Assembly (NCBI GenBank): GCA_963575745.1
Contig: CAUYUJ010020255.1
Location: 77,001 to 141,000, forward strand
Direction: 5' to 3'
DNA length: 64,000 bases
Source of the DNA: Prorocentrum cordatum
Taxonomy: Eukaryota; Sar; Dinophyceae; Prorocentrales; Prorocentraceae
Under the pieces are notes generated by a model. It made no database searches. It had not been told where the DNA came from and was given only the letters and a program-made list of their open reading frames with translations. Shown here piece by piece: positions 23,310 through 34,359 of this stretch. A program made the position numbers and the translations under genes. The number at the start of each line of letters is the position of its first letter. Positions within the stretch are counted from its first letter, which is position 1.

Positions 23310-23640
23310 ACTCGCGCTAGCGCGAGCGCCGCCGTGCGCTCAGCCAGCTCCTCCAGATCGTCGTCGTCGTCGCTTTCGCCCGCCAGCGCGACGCCCGCCT
23401 CCCGGAGGTGCGCCATCGACGCCCGGCCAAAACACGCTTGCCCCCGTCTTCCGCCACCTTCGCCCTCAGCGTCCACGAGTCCTCGACGATGCGCGCCATT
23501 GCTGCGCGCTGCGCCCGCGCCTTGACCTCCGCGCGGACCTGGTCGTGGCGGGCGGGAGGGTGCGTGTAGAAGCCGCGTTCGTTGACCATTTTGTCGCGCA
23601 TCCAATGCCCAATGTGGCGCGGCAGCACCAGGTGGCGCGC
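23310..23640 (-). CDS. Possible coding pieces, unknown product
   Basis: Two protein-like stretches in different frames: MLPRHIGHWMRDKMVNERGF with HDQVRAEVKARAQRAAMARI (from 23628), then, from about 23.43 kb, MAHLREAGVALAGESDDDDD and LEELAERTAALALARV. The frame change falls near AAGCGTG without room for an intron, so this is a pseudogene, a sequencing indel, or only one piece is real. Confidence 0.3.
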
Positions 23641-23669
23641 GCGCCAAACGCGCGCGTTTTAACAACTGT

Positions 23670-23890
23670 TTCCGTATTCGTATGTATATACACGTACATG
23701 CGCTCACGCGCGTTTTGTGTAATGTATATATATACACATGCATATATATGTGTATGTATACATATATAAACCGTCATATGCATATGTATAAATATGTATG
23801 GTCTGCACATACACACGGACATACATACATGCACACATTTGCATACATATATTTATATATATACATACATACATACATACATACATACTG
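23670..23890. repeat. TATA/CATA simple repeat
   Basis: GTATATACAC, CATATATATGTG and ending in seven ACATAC units (23860-23888). AT-rich against the GC-rich block before it. Confidence 0.9.
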
Positions 23891-24733
23891 CTATGCCCAC
23901 GCAGCCGCGTAACGGGGTATTCCAAAGACCTTTGGAGCTCCCTGGACCACCTGAGCTTCCAAGACATCGGCCGACCGCGTCGCTATGCCCAAGGAGGTCC
24001 AGTTTGGCTCAGGTTTCCTGGCAGGGCTCACGGCTGAGCATGTAGGGATCTCGGCGGGACATTCGCGCGGATGACAGGGACGAGGGCCCCTGGGCAACCC
24101 GCAACAGAACACAAAGCTGGACGTCGCTCACTTGCGGTACGTGCCTGGGTGCTCGGCACGGCCAGCCTTCAAGTAATGAGCAGCTTTGGAACGATACTGC
24201 CCTGGGCAAATCCTGGCGCGACGCTCGGCATCGATGGCGGCGGTGGCCCCAGAGCTTAAATATTTTTCATTGATCTATATTTACACAATTTTTCCTATTT
24301 CATATCTTTACACAGCTACAGATTCTTGAAATCTGCCAATTTCAATTGCCAGCGGTCGAAGGATCCGCAGCCCAAGCGGCAAGGAACCCATAAACCACCA
24401 GACCACCAGACATCTACTTAGTTTTTGAACAATAAAACATCACACATCCTTTGAATTCTTAAGCTGTTTAAACTTTTGCAGGGATTGAGTTCCTAAGCGC
24501 CCGATCCCAGGGGGCCAAAGGTCCCTGGAATCTCCCGGGGGCCCCGCGATGCCACTGAACCCCCCAAATCTGGGGCCACGCACCAGAACACTTCTTATCA
24601 AGAAACGCGCCCTTGCGCGTTTTAGCCGCCGCGGGGGGGGCATATGAGGCCCCGGGAGGCTCGAGGGCCGTCGAGGCCAAGGCCTGCAGTGCTTGCCACG
24701 TCCAGAGAGGCCCCCGAAGGTGGGGGGTGAGGC
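23891..24733. other. No gene seen
   Basis: Mixed-composition sequence with a T/A-rich stretch (24255-24320). No supported coding sequence or RNA gene. Confidence 0.5.
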
Positions 24734-24835
24734 GGAGGAGCGAGGAGGAGGAGGAGGAGGAGGAGGAGGAGGAGGAGGAGGAGGAGGAGGAGGAGGAGGA
24801 GGAGGAGGAGGAGGAGAAGGAGGAAGGAGAAGGAG
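24734..24835. repeat. GGA triplet tract
   Basis: Pure GAGGAGGAG run of about 80 bp, then GAAGGAGG. Confidence 0.93.
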
Positions 24836-25134
24836 GGTCGCTCAAGCCCCTTAGATGGTATCCCTCCTGGTCGACCGTTCCCCTCCCCCCTCCCTCCATG
24901 CTTCCTGCTCCCTGCTTCCGCATCTGTGCCCCTGCCCCCTCTGCTCCCCTGCTCTGACTACCTGCCAGACCACCCCAACCCAACCCGAAGACCCGAATTT
25001 CGGGCTGGGGGGGGTACGGGCTCCGCGCGTGTTTTCTCTATGTTTCCCGCCGCTCCCCCCCCCCCCTACTAGAAATCGAGGGTAAATCTGAGCCCTCGGG
25101 TTGGGTTGGGGTGGTTTGGTGGGTGGTGATGCTC

Positions 25135-25555
25135 CCCCTTCCCTTCCTCCTCCTCTCCTCCTCCTCCTCTCCTCCTTCCTCCTCCTCCTCCTTCTCCTCC
25201 TCCCTCCGCCTCCTCCTCCTCCTCCTTCTCCTCCTCCTCCTTCTCCTCCTCCTCGTCCTCCTCCTCCTCCTCCCCCTCCTTCCCTTCCTCCTCCTCTCCT
25301 CCTCTTCCCCCTCGCCGCCCCGCTCGGGGGCCGCCACGCCTCGGGCAGGAGGCGGGCGGCGCCGCCGAGCCCCAACGGGGGGCCCTCTTGCTGCTGCTCC
25401 TCCTCGCTCCCTCCTCGCTCCCTCCTCGCTTCCTCCTCGCGTCCTCCTCGTCTCCTCTCGCTGCTGCTCCTCCTCCTCGTGTCCTCCTCGCTTCCTCCTC
25501 CTCGCTTCCTCTTGCTGCTGCTGCTGCTGCTCCTCCTCGTTTCCTCCTCCTGCCT
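25135..25555. repeat. CCT and GCT tract
   Basis: CCTCCTCCT runs with CTTCTCC and CCCTCC breaks to 25320, a GC-rich break, then TCCTCCTCGCTCCCTCC units and a short GCTGCTGCT run. Confidence 0.88.
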
Positions 25556-25898
25556 CGCCCCATCAACCTGCCCATGGCCCTCCGCCTGGAACGCCCGACG
25601 TGGGTTCGGGCAACACACAGGCACGATGCCGAACAGCGAATGTCGTCCAAAACCGGCAGCGGCCGCTGGTGCGCAGGCGGCCGTGTGTTCCAGATGGGCG
25701 CCGTCCGCGGCGACACCGACAGCGAGTCCCGCTCGAAAGGAACAAGAACTGCTGTCGGTAACTGTGCCCTTTCTTTCCGTACCCATGTTTACCGTCCCGA
25801 TCTAGAAGAAGAAAAAGACTAAGAAAAAGAAGAAGAATAATAATACTAAGAAGAAGAAGAATAAGAAGAATAAGAAGAAGAAGAAGAAGAAGAAGGAG

Positions 25899-25987
25899 AC
25901 GAAGAAGAAACACACGCATAAACATAAATTTTGGCGCTCCGCGCGGAGCGCCAAAAGGTTATGTTTGTGTGGTTCGTTCTTCTTCGA
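25899..25987. repeat. Large interrupted palindrome centred on GCGCTCCGCGCGGAGCGC
   Basis: Perfect core TTTTGGCGCTCCGCG/CGCGGAGCGCCAAAA, extended outward by imperfect pairing of AACATAA/TTATGTT, CACAC/GTGTG and GAAGAAGAA/TTCTTCTTC, giving arms of about 44 nt. No gene is attached to it. Confidence 0.75.
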
Positions 25988-26684
25988 TGACCATCGTTCC
26001 TTTTCCTCACTCCTCCTCCACACCACGCGCAACGACACGGGCAGAGAGAGTGAACGCGGACGTCTGGAGCCCATACGCCGACACGACACGCCAGACCATC
26101 GGGGCGCGAACGGCATGGGCCCCCCTCGGGAACCTCGGCCGCCGTCCGACCTCCCTGTGCCGGATCCAGGGTCTGCAGCGCGGTGCCGGGGAGGAGGGAG
26201 GGGGGGGGAGGGAGGGAGTGAAGGAGAAGCAACAGCAACGACGACGATGAAGAGGAGGGCGAGGGAGAGGACGATGAGGGGGGAGGGGAGAGGAGGGAGG
26301 GAAGGAGAAGCAGCAGCAACGACGACGACGACGAAGAGGAGGGCAAGGGAGAGGACGAGGAGGGGGAAGGGACAATATCTCCAGCGAGGCACACGCGCAA
26401 CGCACGCGCGCGCGCCAAGCGCTCCAGGCAGGCGGCTGGGAGGAGGGTGATCCCGTCGGTGTGCGCAGTGCGCAGAAACGGGATCACTGCACTGTGCAGG
26501 GGCTTCTCTTGATGGGCCGATTTTCCACCAACACTACAACATGTAGGAGAGGGAGGAGGACGAGGAGGAGGAGGAGGAGGAACTATAAAGAAAAGAAGGA
26601 GGAGGAGAAGGAGGACGAGGAGGATCTTCACGTCCTCCCTTCTCCTCCATCCTACCTGTGGTAATGGTGATGAACATTTGCCCA
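25988..26684. other. Purine-rich sequence, no gene
   Basis: 26185-26375 is GGGAGGGAG-rich with two related halves (AAGCAGCAGCAACGACGACG near 26310 and AAGCAACAGCAACGACGACG near 26225), about 85 bp apart. The rest shows nothing recognisable. Confidence 0.6.
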
Positions 26685-27100
26685 TCATCTCTGCTTGTTC
26701 TCGGCGAAGGTGTGCGTGAAGAGCTTCACTTGCTCGTACAGTGGGCTCACCAACGGGATCCGCCCGAAAACTGGGCGCACGAAGCGGTCGATCTTCCGGA
26801 AGGAGGTCTGGGTCCAGGGGCTCATGGCGTACCGGATCGCCAGAGCGTTCCATATCCACAGGAGGGCGAAGAGCGAGGCTTGCCGCCCGACGCACATCCA
26901 GATTAACCAGAAGCCGCTCAAGACCTCGACGTCTGCCCGTAGCTGCAGGAGTGCGTGTCTCACGCGGGCGATTGCCAGTGGGCGGAGGAGCTTCGCCAAA
27001 GGATTGCCTGGCAGTGCTGGGCTGATCTGCGTCAGACTCAGGAGGACCGTGATGGCACTGCTGAACAGCAGGAGAGCGTGCACTCTCCGCGGCCGTGGTC
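26685..27100 (-). CDS. Last exon of a membrane protein, possibly the C-terminus of the TMEM33-like gene
   Basis: The frame ends AENKQR and TGA at 26685-26687. Before it come a hydrophobic stretch (GFWLIWMCVGRQASLFALLW), then WNALAIRYAMSPWTQTSFRK, DRFVRPVF and PLYEQVKLFTHTF. TMEM33 proteins have a last membrane segment followed by a similar (R)RYxxSPxTQxxF block and a short tail, so the fit is reasonable. The acceptor is not settled; hydrophobic sequence continues upstream to about 27.1 kb. No middle exon was found between this piece and 35.66 kb. Confidence 0.5.
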
Positions 27101-27284
27101 GATTGAACAGCTGAGGGACCAGGGGGGTCCAGAGAGCAATCGCGCAAACCCTCAGCGCCACCCTGATAGGTGCTCGGTAGGCCCAGGCTCGGAGAGTGCG
27201 AGACAGACGGGGCTTTCCTACGCAGCCCCGCGAATGCCCAGTACTAGTACCTCTCTGCTGCCACCGTGCCGCAAGGCACGGAGT

Positions 27285-27425
27285 GGGTGTGTCCTCAGGT
27301 CTTCAAGACCTGTGGATTGGGCCCAAGACCTGAGGTCTTCGAGGTTTGGTCTTCAAGTCCTCAGGTCTTCGAGGATTGGGCCCAAGACCTGAGGTCTTGG
27401 GCCCAATCCTCGAAGCCTCAATCCT
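27285..27425. repeat. Palindromic short repeats GACCTGAGGTCTTCGAGG
   Basis: AGACCTGAGGTCTT recurs with GATTGGGCCCAAGACC and TTGGGCCCAATCCTCGAAG, so the stretch folds on itself in several ways. Confidence 0.75.
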
Positions 27426-27529
27426 CACTCCTGAGGAATCTTCAAGGGGCCCATGCCCCAAATTGCCAAATGTACGAGGGCTCGGCACGTCTCGCTGGGG
27501 GCCTGTCGCGTCTTCTCGCGTGACTTTTT

Positions 27530-28110
27530 CGGGTTCAAGAGGGCCCCAGGATGAGTCCAGAGGGCCCCAAGACGCTCCCAAGACGGCCCGAGAGGGCCCC
27601 AAATCGCAAAACGATCGGTCCAAGACGCCCAAGATGACCATAAGACGGCCTCCAAGACGCCCAAAGAGGCCTCGAAGCGGCCTCCGAAGGGGGGCCCCAA
27701 GAAGCAACCATCATTGATGTTCCGTAGGTGCTTGACTGATTGTGGCGTTCTCGCCTTTTCGTCTTCCCGACGGCCCACAACGGCCTACGAGGCCCCCAAG
27801 ATCGACCCAAGACGGCCCCAGAGGCCCCCAAAAGGACCCCAAGGCGGCCCAAGAGGGCCCCAGGACGGCCCAAGAAGCGCCCAAGACGGCCCAAGAGCCC
27901 CCAAATACAGCCCCAAGAGTGGGCCCAGATGGGGAACCCGAACGGACATTTCGAGCCCGGGGCCCCCAGGAGGCCCCAAGAGGTTCCCAAGAGGCCCCAA
28001 AGAGGTTCCAAGAGGCCCCAAGAGGCCCTCAAGAGGCTCCCAAGAGGCTCCCAAACTGCTCCCAAGAGGCTCCCGAGAGCGCCCCAAAGAGACCCGAAGA
28101 AGCATCCCTG
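27530..28110. repeat. Degenerate GGCCCCAAGACGGCCCCAAG repeat
   Basis: About 580 bp of 10-12-bp units (CCCCAAGAGG, CCCAAGACGG). Similar words recur at 30240-30760. No coding sequence supported. Confidence 0.8.
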
Positions 28111-28261
28111 AGAACTCTGACCCACAACCCAAGCACGGTGGCAGGATGGGCTGAAGGCCATTGGATCTACAAGTGGCACGTGCATGCCCAGGGTCATACA
28201 ATCACATGTGCAGGATGTGTGCGCTATGTGTGCGTTACGGGCCACGTGTGTTCTGCGAGTT

Positions 28262-28435
28262 GTGCGTGTTAGGCGTGCATGTGTGTGTGTTGTGTGTGTG
28301 TGTGTGTTGCGTGTGTGTGTGTGTGTGTGTGTGCTGTGTGTGTGTGTTGAGTGTGTGTGTGTGTGTGTGTGTGTGTTGTGTTGTGTGTTGTGTGTGTTGT
28401 GTGTGTGTTGTGTGTGTGTGTGTGTGTGCGTTGCC
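28262..28435. repeat. GT dinucleotide tract
   Basis: TGTGTGTGTG with occasional TTGTG and GCG breaks over about 170 bp. Confidence 0.93.
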
Positions 28436-28951
28436 TCCAGGAAGCTCCCAGGAGGCCCAAAGAGTGCCCCAAGAGGCTCCCCTGAGGCCTCCTCCTCCTT
28501 TTTCCTTCCTTTCCTCCTCTTCTCCTTTCTCCCCCTCGTGTTCCCCCAGGGGGTTCTACAACGGCTGGGCGAACACATCGCCGTGCCCATCGCCCCATAG
28601 TTTGGCCGAGCTTTGGCCGCACAGCTCGGCTGTGCAGGCGCTTCCCAAACAGGGCAGGGGGCGGCGGTGACTCGCCCGGGGCGTCTTCGATGTAGCAGTA
28701 TGCGTATGCACCGTTCCTGCAGGACATGGGCGTGGTTTGACGGCGCGCGCAGGGGGGTACGAGGAGGGGGGCGAGGCTTCTTAGAAGGGGGCTGCCTCTT
28801 ATAAAGCGCTGGCCTTACATCCATCGATGAGGCCCGCGTCTGCTAAGAACCAGGGGTATTCTCCCCCTGTGTAATGTCTGGTTCCCCTCTGACCTTGTTG
28901 TCGAGATGCATCGCGTTCTCGACGCGATGCGAAGCCATGCCGTGCTACACC

Positions 28952-29088
28952 ATGCATCGCGTACTCGGCATCATTGCCCTGTTCTGCATCCGGCTGTGCG
29001 AATAGAGACGAGATCTACGCGGTGGTAGAGCATGGGGGTGAGGGGTAGGACGTCAGATATGACGCTTGCGCCCCTAGCTTGTCCCCCC
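28952..29088. repeat. Dispersed repeat, copy 2
   Basis: Second copy of the 4205 repeat, in the same orientation. Flanking 28436-28951 shows no supported gene; 29089-29508 has AACCGACCGAAC-type short repeats only. Confidence 0.7.
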
Positions 29089-29508
29089 CCCTGCGCGTGG
29101 CCGATTGTTAGAATGCCAAATGCTGCTCTGTAAATTGTCGTACTCTGAACGACCGTGCACGGCGACAACAAAACCGAAGACCGACCGAGCCGACAACGAC
29201 ACCGACGCCAACCGAAAGTGACGGGCCGGAAGCAGCCTACGAGGGCGTGCAACGACGCGGCAACGACACAACAACCGACCGAACCCAGCGCTGAACCCAA
29301 ACTTGTTCTGTTTTCGTTTTCCATCGCTTTTGTCTCGAATCCGCCTTTACCGCAAAACGAAGTCGAAACGAACATGGCCCACGAAATCGCCAAAAGCACC
29401 GTTTAGGTCCAACCCTGACCGAACCGAACCGACCGAACGCAACCGAATCCGACGCAACCGAGCCGACCGAACCGTGAACCCACTTGCTGAAAGAGGGACA
29501 GCCCCCTC

Positions 29509-29694
29509 TACAGTGGAGGCCAGTCCACAAGAAACCTTCCACAAGAAACCCAACCCTGAGACCCCAGGGCGTCCATGGACTCTTGGTGTGGGAACGTCAC
29601 GCCTTCCATAGCAAAACCATCGAAACCCAAGAAATCCAGGGCACCCTCGAGGCAAGCAGGGGGCTTCTTGGCATGGGCGCGCCCGGGGCCGCGA
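29509..29694. mobile_element. MITE family TACAGTGGAGGCC, copy C, right end altered
   Basis: The left end TACAGTGGAGGCCAGTCCAC and the interior match copy B closely. The right inverted end is lost after CTTGGCATGGG. The right boundary is approximate; CCCCTCT near both edges may be a target duplication. Confidence 0.7.
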
Positions 29695-29859
29695 CCCCTC
29701 TCGGAAGCAAGCGGCGCCGCCGCGCCCCGAGCTTCCGAGGCGGCCCATGCAGACGGCCAAGGCCACCAAGATGGCCCGAGAGGCCTCGAAGACGGACCAA
29801 GGCGGCCCCAGTGGGGCGTTGGCAGGACTCGGTTCAGTGGGACCTCGTTTCGTGATGTG

Positions 29860-30060
29860 TGCTTGTTTGGAGTCCCGAAACGGTGCGGTGACAGACCGTG
29901 CGGTGACCTCGGAACCCCAAGAGACCTCACCGCACGGTCCGTCACCGCACGGTCTTGGGACCCTGGAAGCCGCTGTCGCCCGAGACGTCCTCGAAGAGGG
30001 CCTCGAGTCCCAAAACCGTGCGGTGACCCCGAATCCCCACCGACTCACCGCACGACGGGG
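29860..30060. repeat. Short repeat CCGTGCGGTGAC
   Basis: CGGTGCGGTGAC, CCGTGCGGTGACC and the inverted CACCGCACGGTCC occur several times, giving hairpin potential. No gene. Confidence 0.7.
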
Positions 30061-30970
30061 TGGGGCCCTCGAGCTTGGGGGCGCCTCCCCCGCCCCATTC
30101 CACGAACCGGAACTGCCGTCACTCGAAAAACACCTGCTACGGCAGGCAGACCTGGTTCAGTGATTCTGGCCAGGTCGGGGGGCTTCGGGGCCCAATCACA
30201 AACCGGTTCCCCTTTATCCAGGGTCCTTGCTATACCCGACCCAAGGCGGCCGAAGATGGCCTCAAGGCAGCCCGAGTGCCCCCAGGAAGGCCCCAAAGGG
30301 CCACAAGAGGACCGTGGACCCCCAACATGGCCAGAGAAACCTACATCATTGATTGCCCACTTGGTTTTTGAATGAAATTCGCATTCTAATCTTTCCGCAC
30401 TTCCGTCAACACAAGCTGGCCCACGAAGCCTCCGCGATGGCCTTAAGACTACCCAGAGGCCCGCACGAGGGTCCAAAGATGCCCCAAGAGGACTCCACCA
30501 AGGCACACGATGCATCCAAGACGGCCGCAAGACAGCTCACCCGTGGGACCCAAGACTGCCTTACAACTCCCTTCGGCTGCCCAAGACAATGCCACGACTG
30601 CCCCACGACAGCCCCCAGGCAACCACCATACCGCCAAGAGGGTCCCAAGACGGCCCGAGAGAGCTTCGATACGGCCACAGGGGGCCCCCACCAAACGGCC
30701 CAAGAGGGTCCCAAGGGACCCCCAAGACTGGCTGAGGAGGCCAAGGCAACCACGAGATGAAATCAAATGTGTCACGTGTGGAGGCCTTCCTCGTCCTCGT
30801 CCTCCTCCTCCCCCTCCTCCTAAACCCTCCTCATCAACATCACAACTCTCCCGAGCCTGGAGACGCGACAATTCACACGTGACGGCCTCCTGTGCCCCCT
30901 CGAACTGTCATCGCCCATAATGCCGGGCTAGCACGGTGGCGGTACTTTCCAAAGGCGACTGTGTCTGTGG
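30061..30970. other. No gene seen
   Basis: Degenerate CCCAAGAGG and CCAAGACGG words of the 27.5-kb type from 30240 to 30740. No supported coding sequence. Confidence 0.5.
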
Positions 30971-31008
<38 letters not shown>

Positions 31009-31020
31009 GTATATAGATAC
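30971..31020. repeat. AT dinucleotide tract
   Basis: ATATATATAT (30972-30994) then ATACATATACATATATGTAT. Confidence 0.92.
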
Positions 31021-31500
31021 ACACATGTATACATCTATACATGCATACCAGGACTCTCGCAATAGCGGGGGGGTCAAACAAGTGTTTGACAGCCCGTCTG
31101 GAGCCCCCCAAAGCGGAGCAACCGTATCAAATTCCATACATAACCAGAGGAATCGTTTGAAGTTTCGATATGCGAAATGGTTCAACTTTGAGACCCCCCA
31201 CAACCTTGTTTGACGAGGCCCGTGATACCCCCCAAAACTAGAGTCCCCCGTGAATATGAGATCCATGTTGCTTCTTTGCACGAGTGAGAAAAACGGGTCC
31301 TCGTGGAAACGGACCCTGGACCCCGAAGCTTCTTTCCACGGCTGACTTCTCATCCCAAGCCGTTTTCGGACGCCCGCGGTGGTGAAGGCGAGCCACGCGA
31401 ACCCAAAAGCGGCGAAGAACCTCCAAGATGTGTTGTTTTGTAAGCCAGGCACTTTCCCGGAGCCGAAGACCATAGAGGCCTCCCAGAAAGGGTCCGAGTA
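31021..31500. other. No gene seen
   Basis: Mixed composition; contains two near-identical words GAGACCCCCC and GATACCCCCC. No supported coding sequence. Confidence 0.45.
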
Positions 31501-31529
31501 GATGGTGACGGAGGATCGCGCCGCATCGC

Positions 31530-31710
31530 CGATACATCGCGGATACATCGCCGACGCATCGGCGATGCATCGGCGACGTCGGCGATGCATCGGCGCCATC
31601 GGCGTGGAACGCATCTGGCTCCATATCGGGCCGCTTCGACGATGCACAGGCGATGCGGCGCAATCCTTCGACCCCATCTGCTCCGACCCCATCTGGGAGG
31701 CCTAGACCCT
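31530..31710. repeat. Repeat GCCGATGCATCGGCGATG plus GCGGCGCAATCCTTCGACCC, copy 1
   Basis: Palindromic CCGATGCATCGG units, then CGGCGCAATCCTTCGACCCC and CATCTGGGAGGCC. Copy 2 is at 35405-35515, and shorter GGCGATGCG units occur at 32210-32330. Confidence 0.8.
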
Positions 31711-32542
31711 AGACACCGCTCATCTGGTCAGATGCTCGTTCTGGGGACCTTCCTGGAGCCAATCGCTCCGCCCTCGCGTCGATGCTGCGTCGGACGCCCG
31801 TCGACTTGAATCAAACTTGAGTCGAACTTGACTCGAACTTTGGTCTAGCTGGAGTCGAGCTGGGGTCGAGCTAGATTCGAACCGCATTCGAACTGAGAGT
31901 CGCACAGATCCGTCAGCTGGGCCCCGAGAAGGTCCCCCAAACGAGCACCCAACCCTGGGATTGCGTGATGGGAGTGATGAGGGACGACGTCGCGCGACTG
32001 CGTGATGAGCGTGGGCCATAAGAGGCGTCATGGCGTGGTTGCGTGATGGGCGTGATGACGCCGACGACGACGACTATGGACGACGAACGTCCATCCTGGG
32101 ACTGCGTGATGGGCTGGCCATAAGGAGGCAGATCCAGCCACTGGGCCCCCCTCCCCTGGTGAGGAGCAACGATAGGGGGGACTGGCACCGGGGGGGATGC
32201 ATGGACCTGGAATCGGCGATGCGTCGCCGATAGATCGGCGATGGGCCTCCGATCGTGAATCCGCATATTCCTGGGAAGGCTGGGGCTATCGGGCCCCCAT
32301 CGGCGATCAATGGGCGATGGGGGTCGATGCATCCCCCCCCCCGTGCCCATCCCCCCCCCATCGTTGCCCCTGACCTCGTGCGCGAAAGCGCGCCCGGGGG
32401 CGGCGCCCTCGAGCTTGGCGCCTCCTCGGCGCTGCCTTCTCGAGGGCTCTGGGCCCGCCCGCCTGCTCCTGCCACTGCCCTGCACTCTGATCGTGGGCTG
32501 TTTTTGTCCTCCTGGCGTTCTGGGCTCCGCCCCGTCTCTTCA
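31711..32542. repeat. Short minisatellites, no gene
   Basis: GTCGAACTTGACTCGAACTT units (31810-31890), then GACTGCGTGATGGG(C/A)GTGATG units (31950-32120). Nothing else recognised. Confidence 0.6.
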
Positions 32543-32693
32543 GGGGGCCACATGCGAACCCTACCCCTACCCCCCACGATTTCTGAGGGGGAGGGTGGGG
32601 TTCACTTGGTTCGGGAGCTTCCGAACCAAGTGAACCCCACCCTCCCCCTTCAGAAATCGTGGGGGGTAGGGGTAGGGTTCGCATGTGGCCCCC
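32543..32693. repeat. Near-perfect 151-bp palindrome (foldback hairpin)
   Basis: Arms 32543-32614 and 32621-32693 are complementary over about 72 bp with a single one-base insertion. The loop is GAGCTT. The left arm contains CCACATGCGAACCCTACC and TTCACTTGGTTCGG. Transcribed, it would form a very stable hairpin. Confidence 0.92.
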
Positions 32694-32719
32694 TACTCTT
32701 CTCTCGCCTCTCTCGCCGA

Positions 32720-32836
32720 GCGCGTTCCACTACTCGCAAAATGAAAACTTGCCTTCCTCCTTGCAATGCATCGTAAATCCCCCGCGGCGGATCCAGGCCA
32801 TTTGCGAGTAGCTACTTTGCGAGTAGTGGGACGCGC
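32720..32836. repeat. 117-bp element with 21-bp inverted ends
   Basis: The ends are GCGCGTTCCACTACTCGCAA / TTGCGAGTAGTGGGACGCGC, with one mismatch. An extra TTTGCGAGTAG lies internally. It sits 26 bp after the long palindrome at 32543. Confidence 0.75.
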
Positions 32837-33290
32837 TTGTCGAGTCTTGTTCTTTCGCTTCGTGCCTGCACCAACTTCCAGTGCAACCCACCGCTCGCTT
32901 TTACGGGCGCCTGACCGTCTCGCGCACCCTGGCGCCCGCGGACACAAAAAACTGTCGTGTCCGTCGTTTTCGTAGTTTTTGCCATTCGGAACAATTTTCA
33001 GGCCCTGGGGCTGTCAGAAACGGACCCCGGCATGAACAACTACTCCCAGGGCGATTTTTCAGAGCAAGAGAGCCCAGAATCGAATCGAGAACTTGGATCG
33101 GCGATCGAAACGAATCGGATCGGCGGAACTGGGCAACCGAGTCGGGAGAAATCGATTCGGCGACCATCGGCGGGCCAGCAGGCCTCCGTTGAGAAGTCGG
33201 AACCCAAATCGGAATCCGAAATCAAATCGAATCGGAATCGGAATCCATCAAAATCGAATCGAATCGGATCGGAGGAACCGAACCGAGCCC
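32837..33290. repeat. GAATCG short repeats, no gene
   Basis: From 33070 AATCGAATCGGAATCGG words dominate; they recur at 46160-46240. No supported coding sequence. Confidence 0.6.
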
Positions 33291-33385
33291 TCTTTTTCCC
33301 TGGAGAAGCCCAGGAGCCCCCAAGGAGTCCAAAACCTGCCACGTCCTGATTGTTTCAGGACGGAGTCCCTGGAAGTCCTCACCCC

Positions 33386-33520
33386 CTTCCCTGGGACCAG
33401 TTTTTCGTCCTGAGCCGTTTCTTGATGGTCCCGAGGCCCGGCGAGGGCCCCCTGGGGCCGAAAAAATAGCCAAAACCCCCCCGTCCGGATTTTTTCTCAC
33501 GACGCGGTCAGGTCTGGGGT
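33386..33520. repeat. Related dispersed repeat without the introner
   Basis: CCCTTCCCTGGGACCAGTTT, CTTGATGGTCCCGAGGCCC, CCCCCCGTCCGGATTTTTTC, CACGACGCGGTCAGGTCTGG, with a single GTCTGGGG at 33512-33519. It looks like the empty-site relative of 12660-12819. Confidence 0.6.
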
Positions 33521-33738
33521 CTTTTTTCCTCTCTCCCTGGGGAAGCCCAGGAGGGCGCAAATGTGGACGCCCAGAATGGGTGCGGAAAAAATGGGTACGA
33601 TCCCCAACATCAAATGTTGCCCCAAACCAACAGCGGCCGCTGGTGGGCAGGCAGCTCTTCTGTTTGAAAAGCACACAGGCCGCGGCGGCGCGGACAGCGA
33701 GCCCTGTTCAAAATGGACAGGCAATGCTGCTGGGCATT

Positions 33739-33926
33739 GTACTCCAGATTTCGTAATAAAGGGAGGGGGGTCTCATTTCGGGGGGGGGGTCTTTTCCAGG
33801 CTATCTTGCAGGGCCTGGGGGGGTCTGGGGACGATGTTTTGGAGGGTTCTCCCACGGGGGGGGGTCTGAAATGGCTTGTCTTGGAGGGTCCAGACCCCCT
33901 CCCTTTTATTACGAAATCTGGAGTAC
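33739..33926. mobile_element. MITE-like element GTACTCCAGATTTCG, copy 1
   Basis: The 188-bp element has inverted ends GTACTCCAGATTTCGTAATA / TATTACGAAATCTGGAGTAC that continue into GGGAGGGG/CCCCTCCC. The G-rich interior is nearly identical to copy 2 at 36402. No clear target duplication. Confidence 0.8.
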
Positions 33927-34084
33927 CCAGAGCAGAGGGGGCGCCTCCCTGGCCCTCCCAACGCCCGATCGGCCCGCGGCCCCTGCAGGCCCGGCGCGAG
34001 GGCGGCCAGGGCAAACAGTGGGACCGGGCCGACGTCCTCTCGCAGCAGCGTGCGCAGACCGCCGGCTGCGCGCTCGGGGGGGTG

Positions 34085-34358
<274 letters not shown>

Positions 34359-34359
34359 C

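Noticed and set aside
24001-24020. Spliced-leader-like TTTGGCTCAGG
   Set aside because: The match is short, lacks AGCCAT, and no gene is attached.
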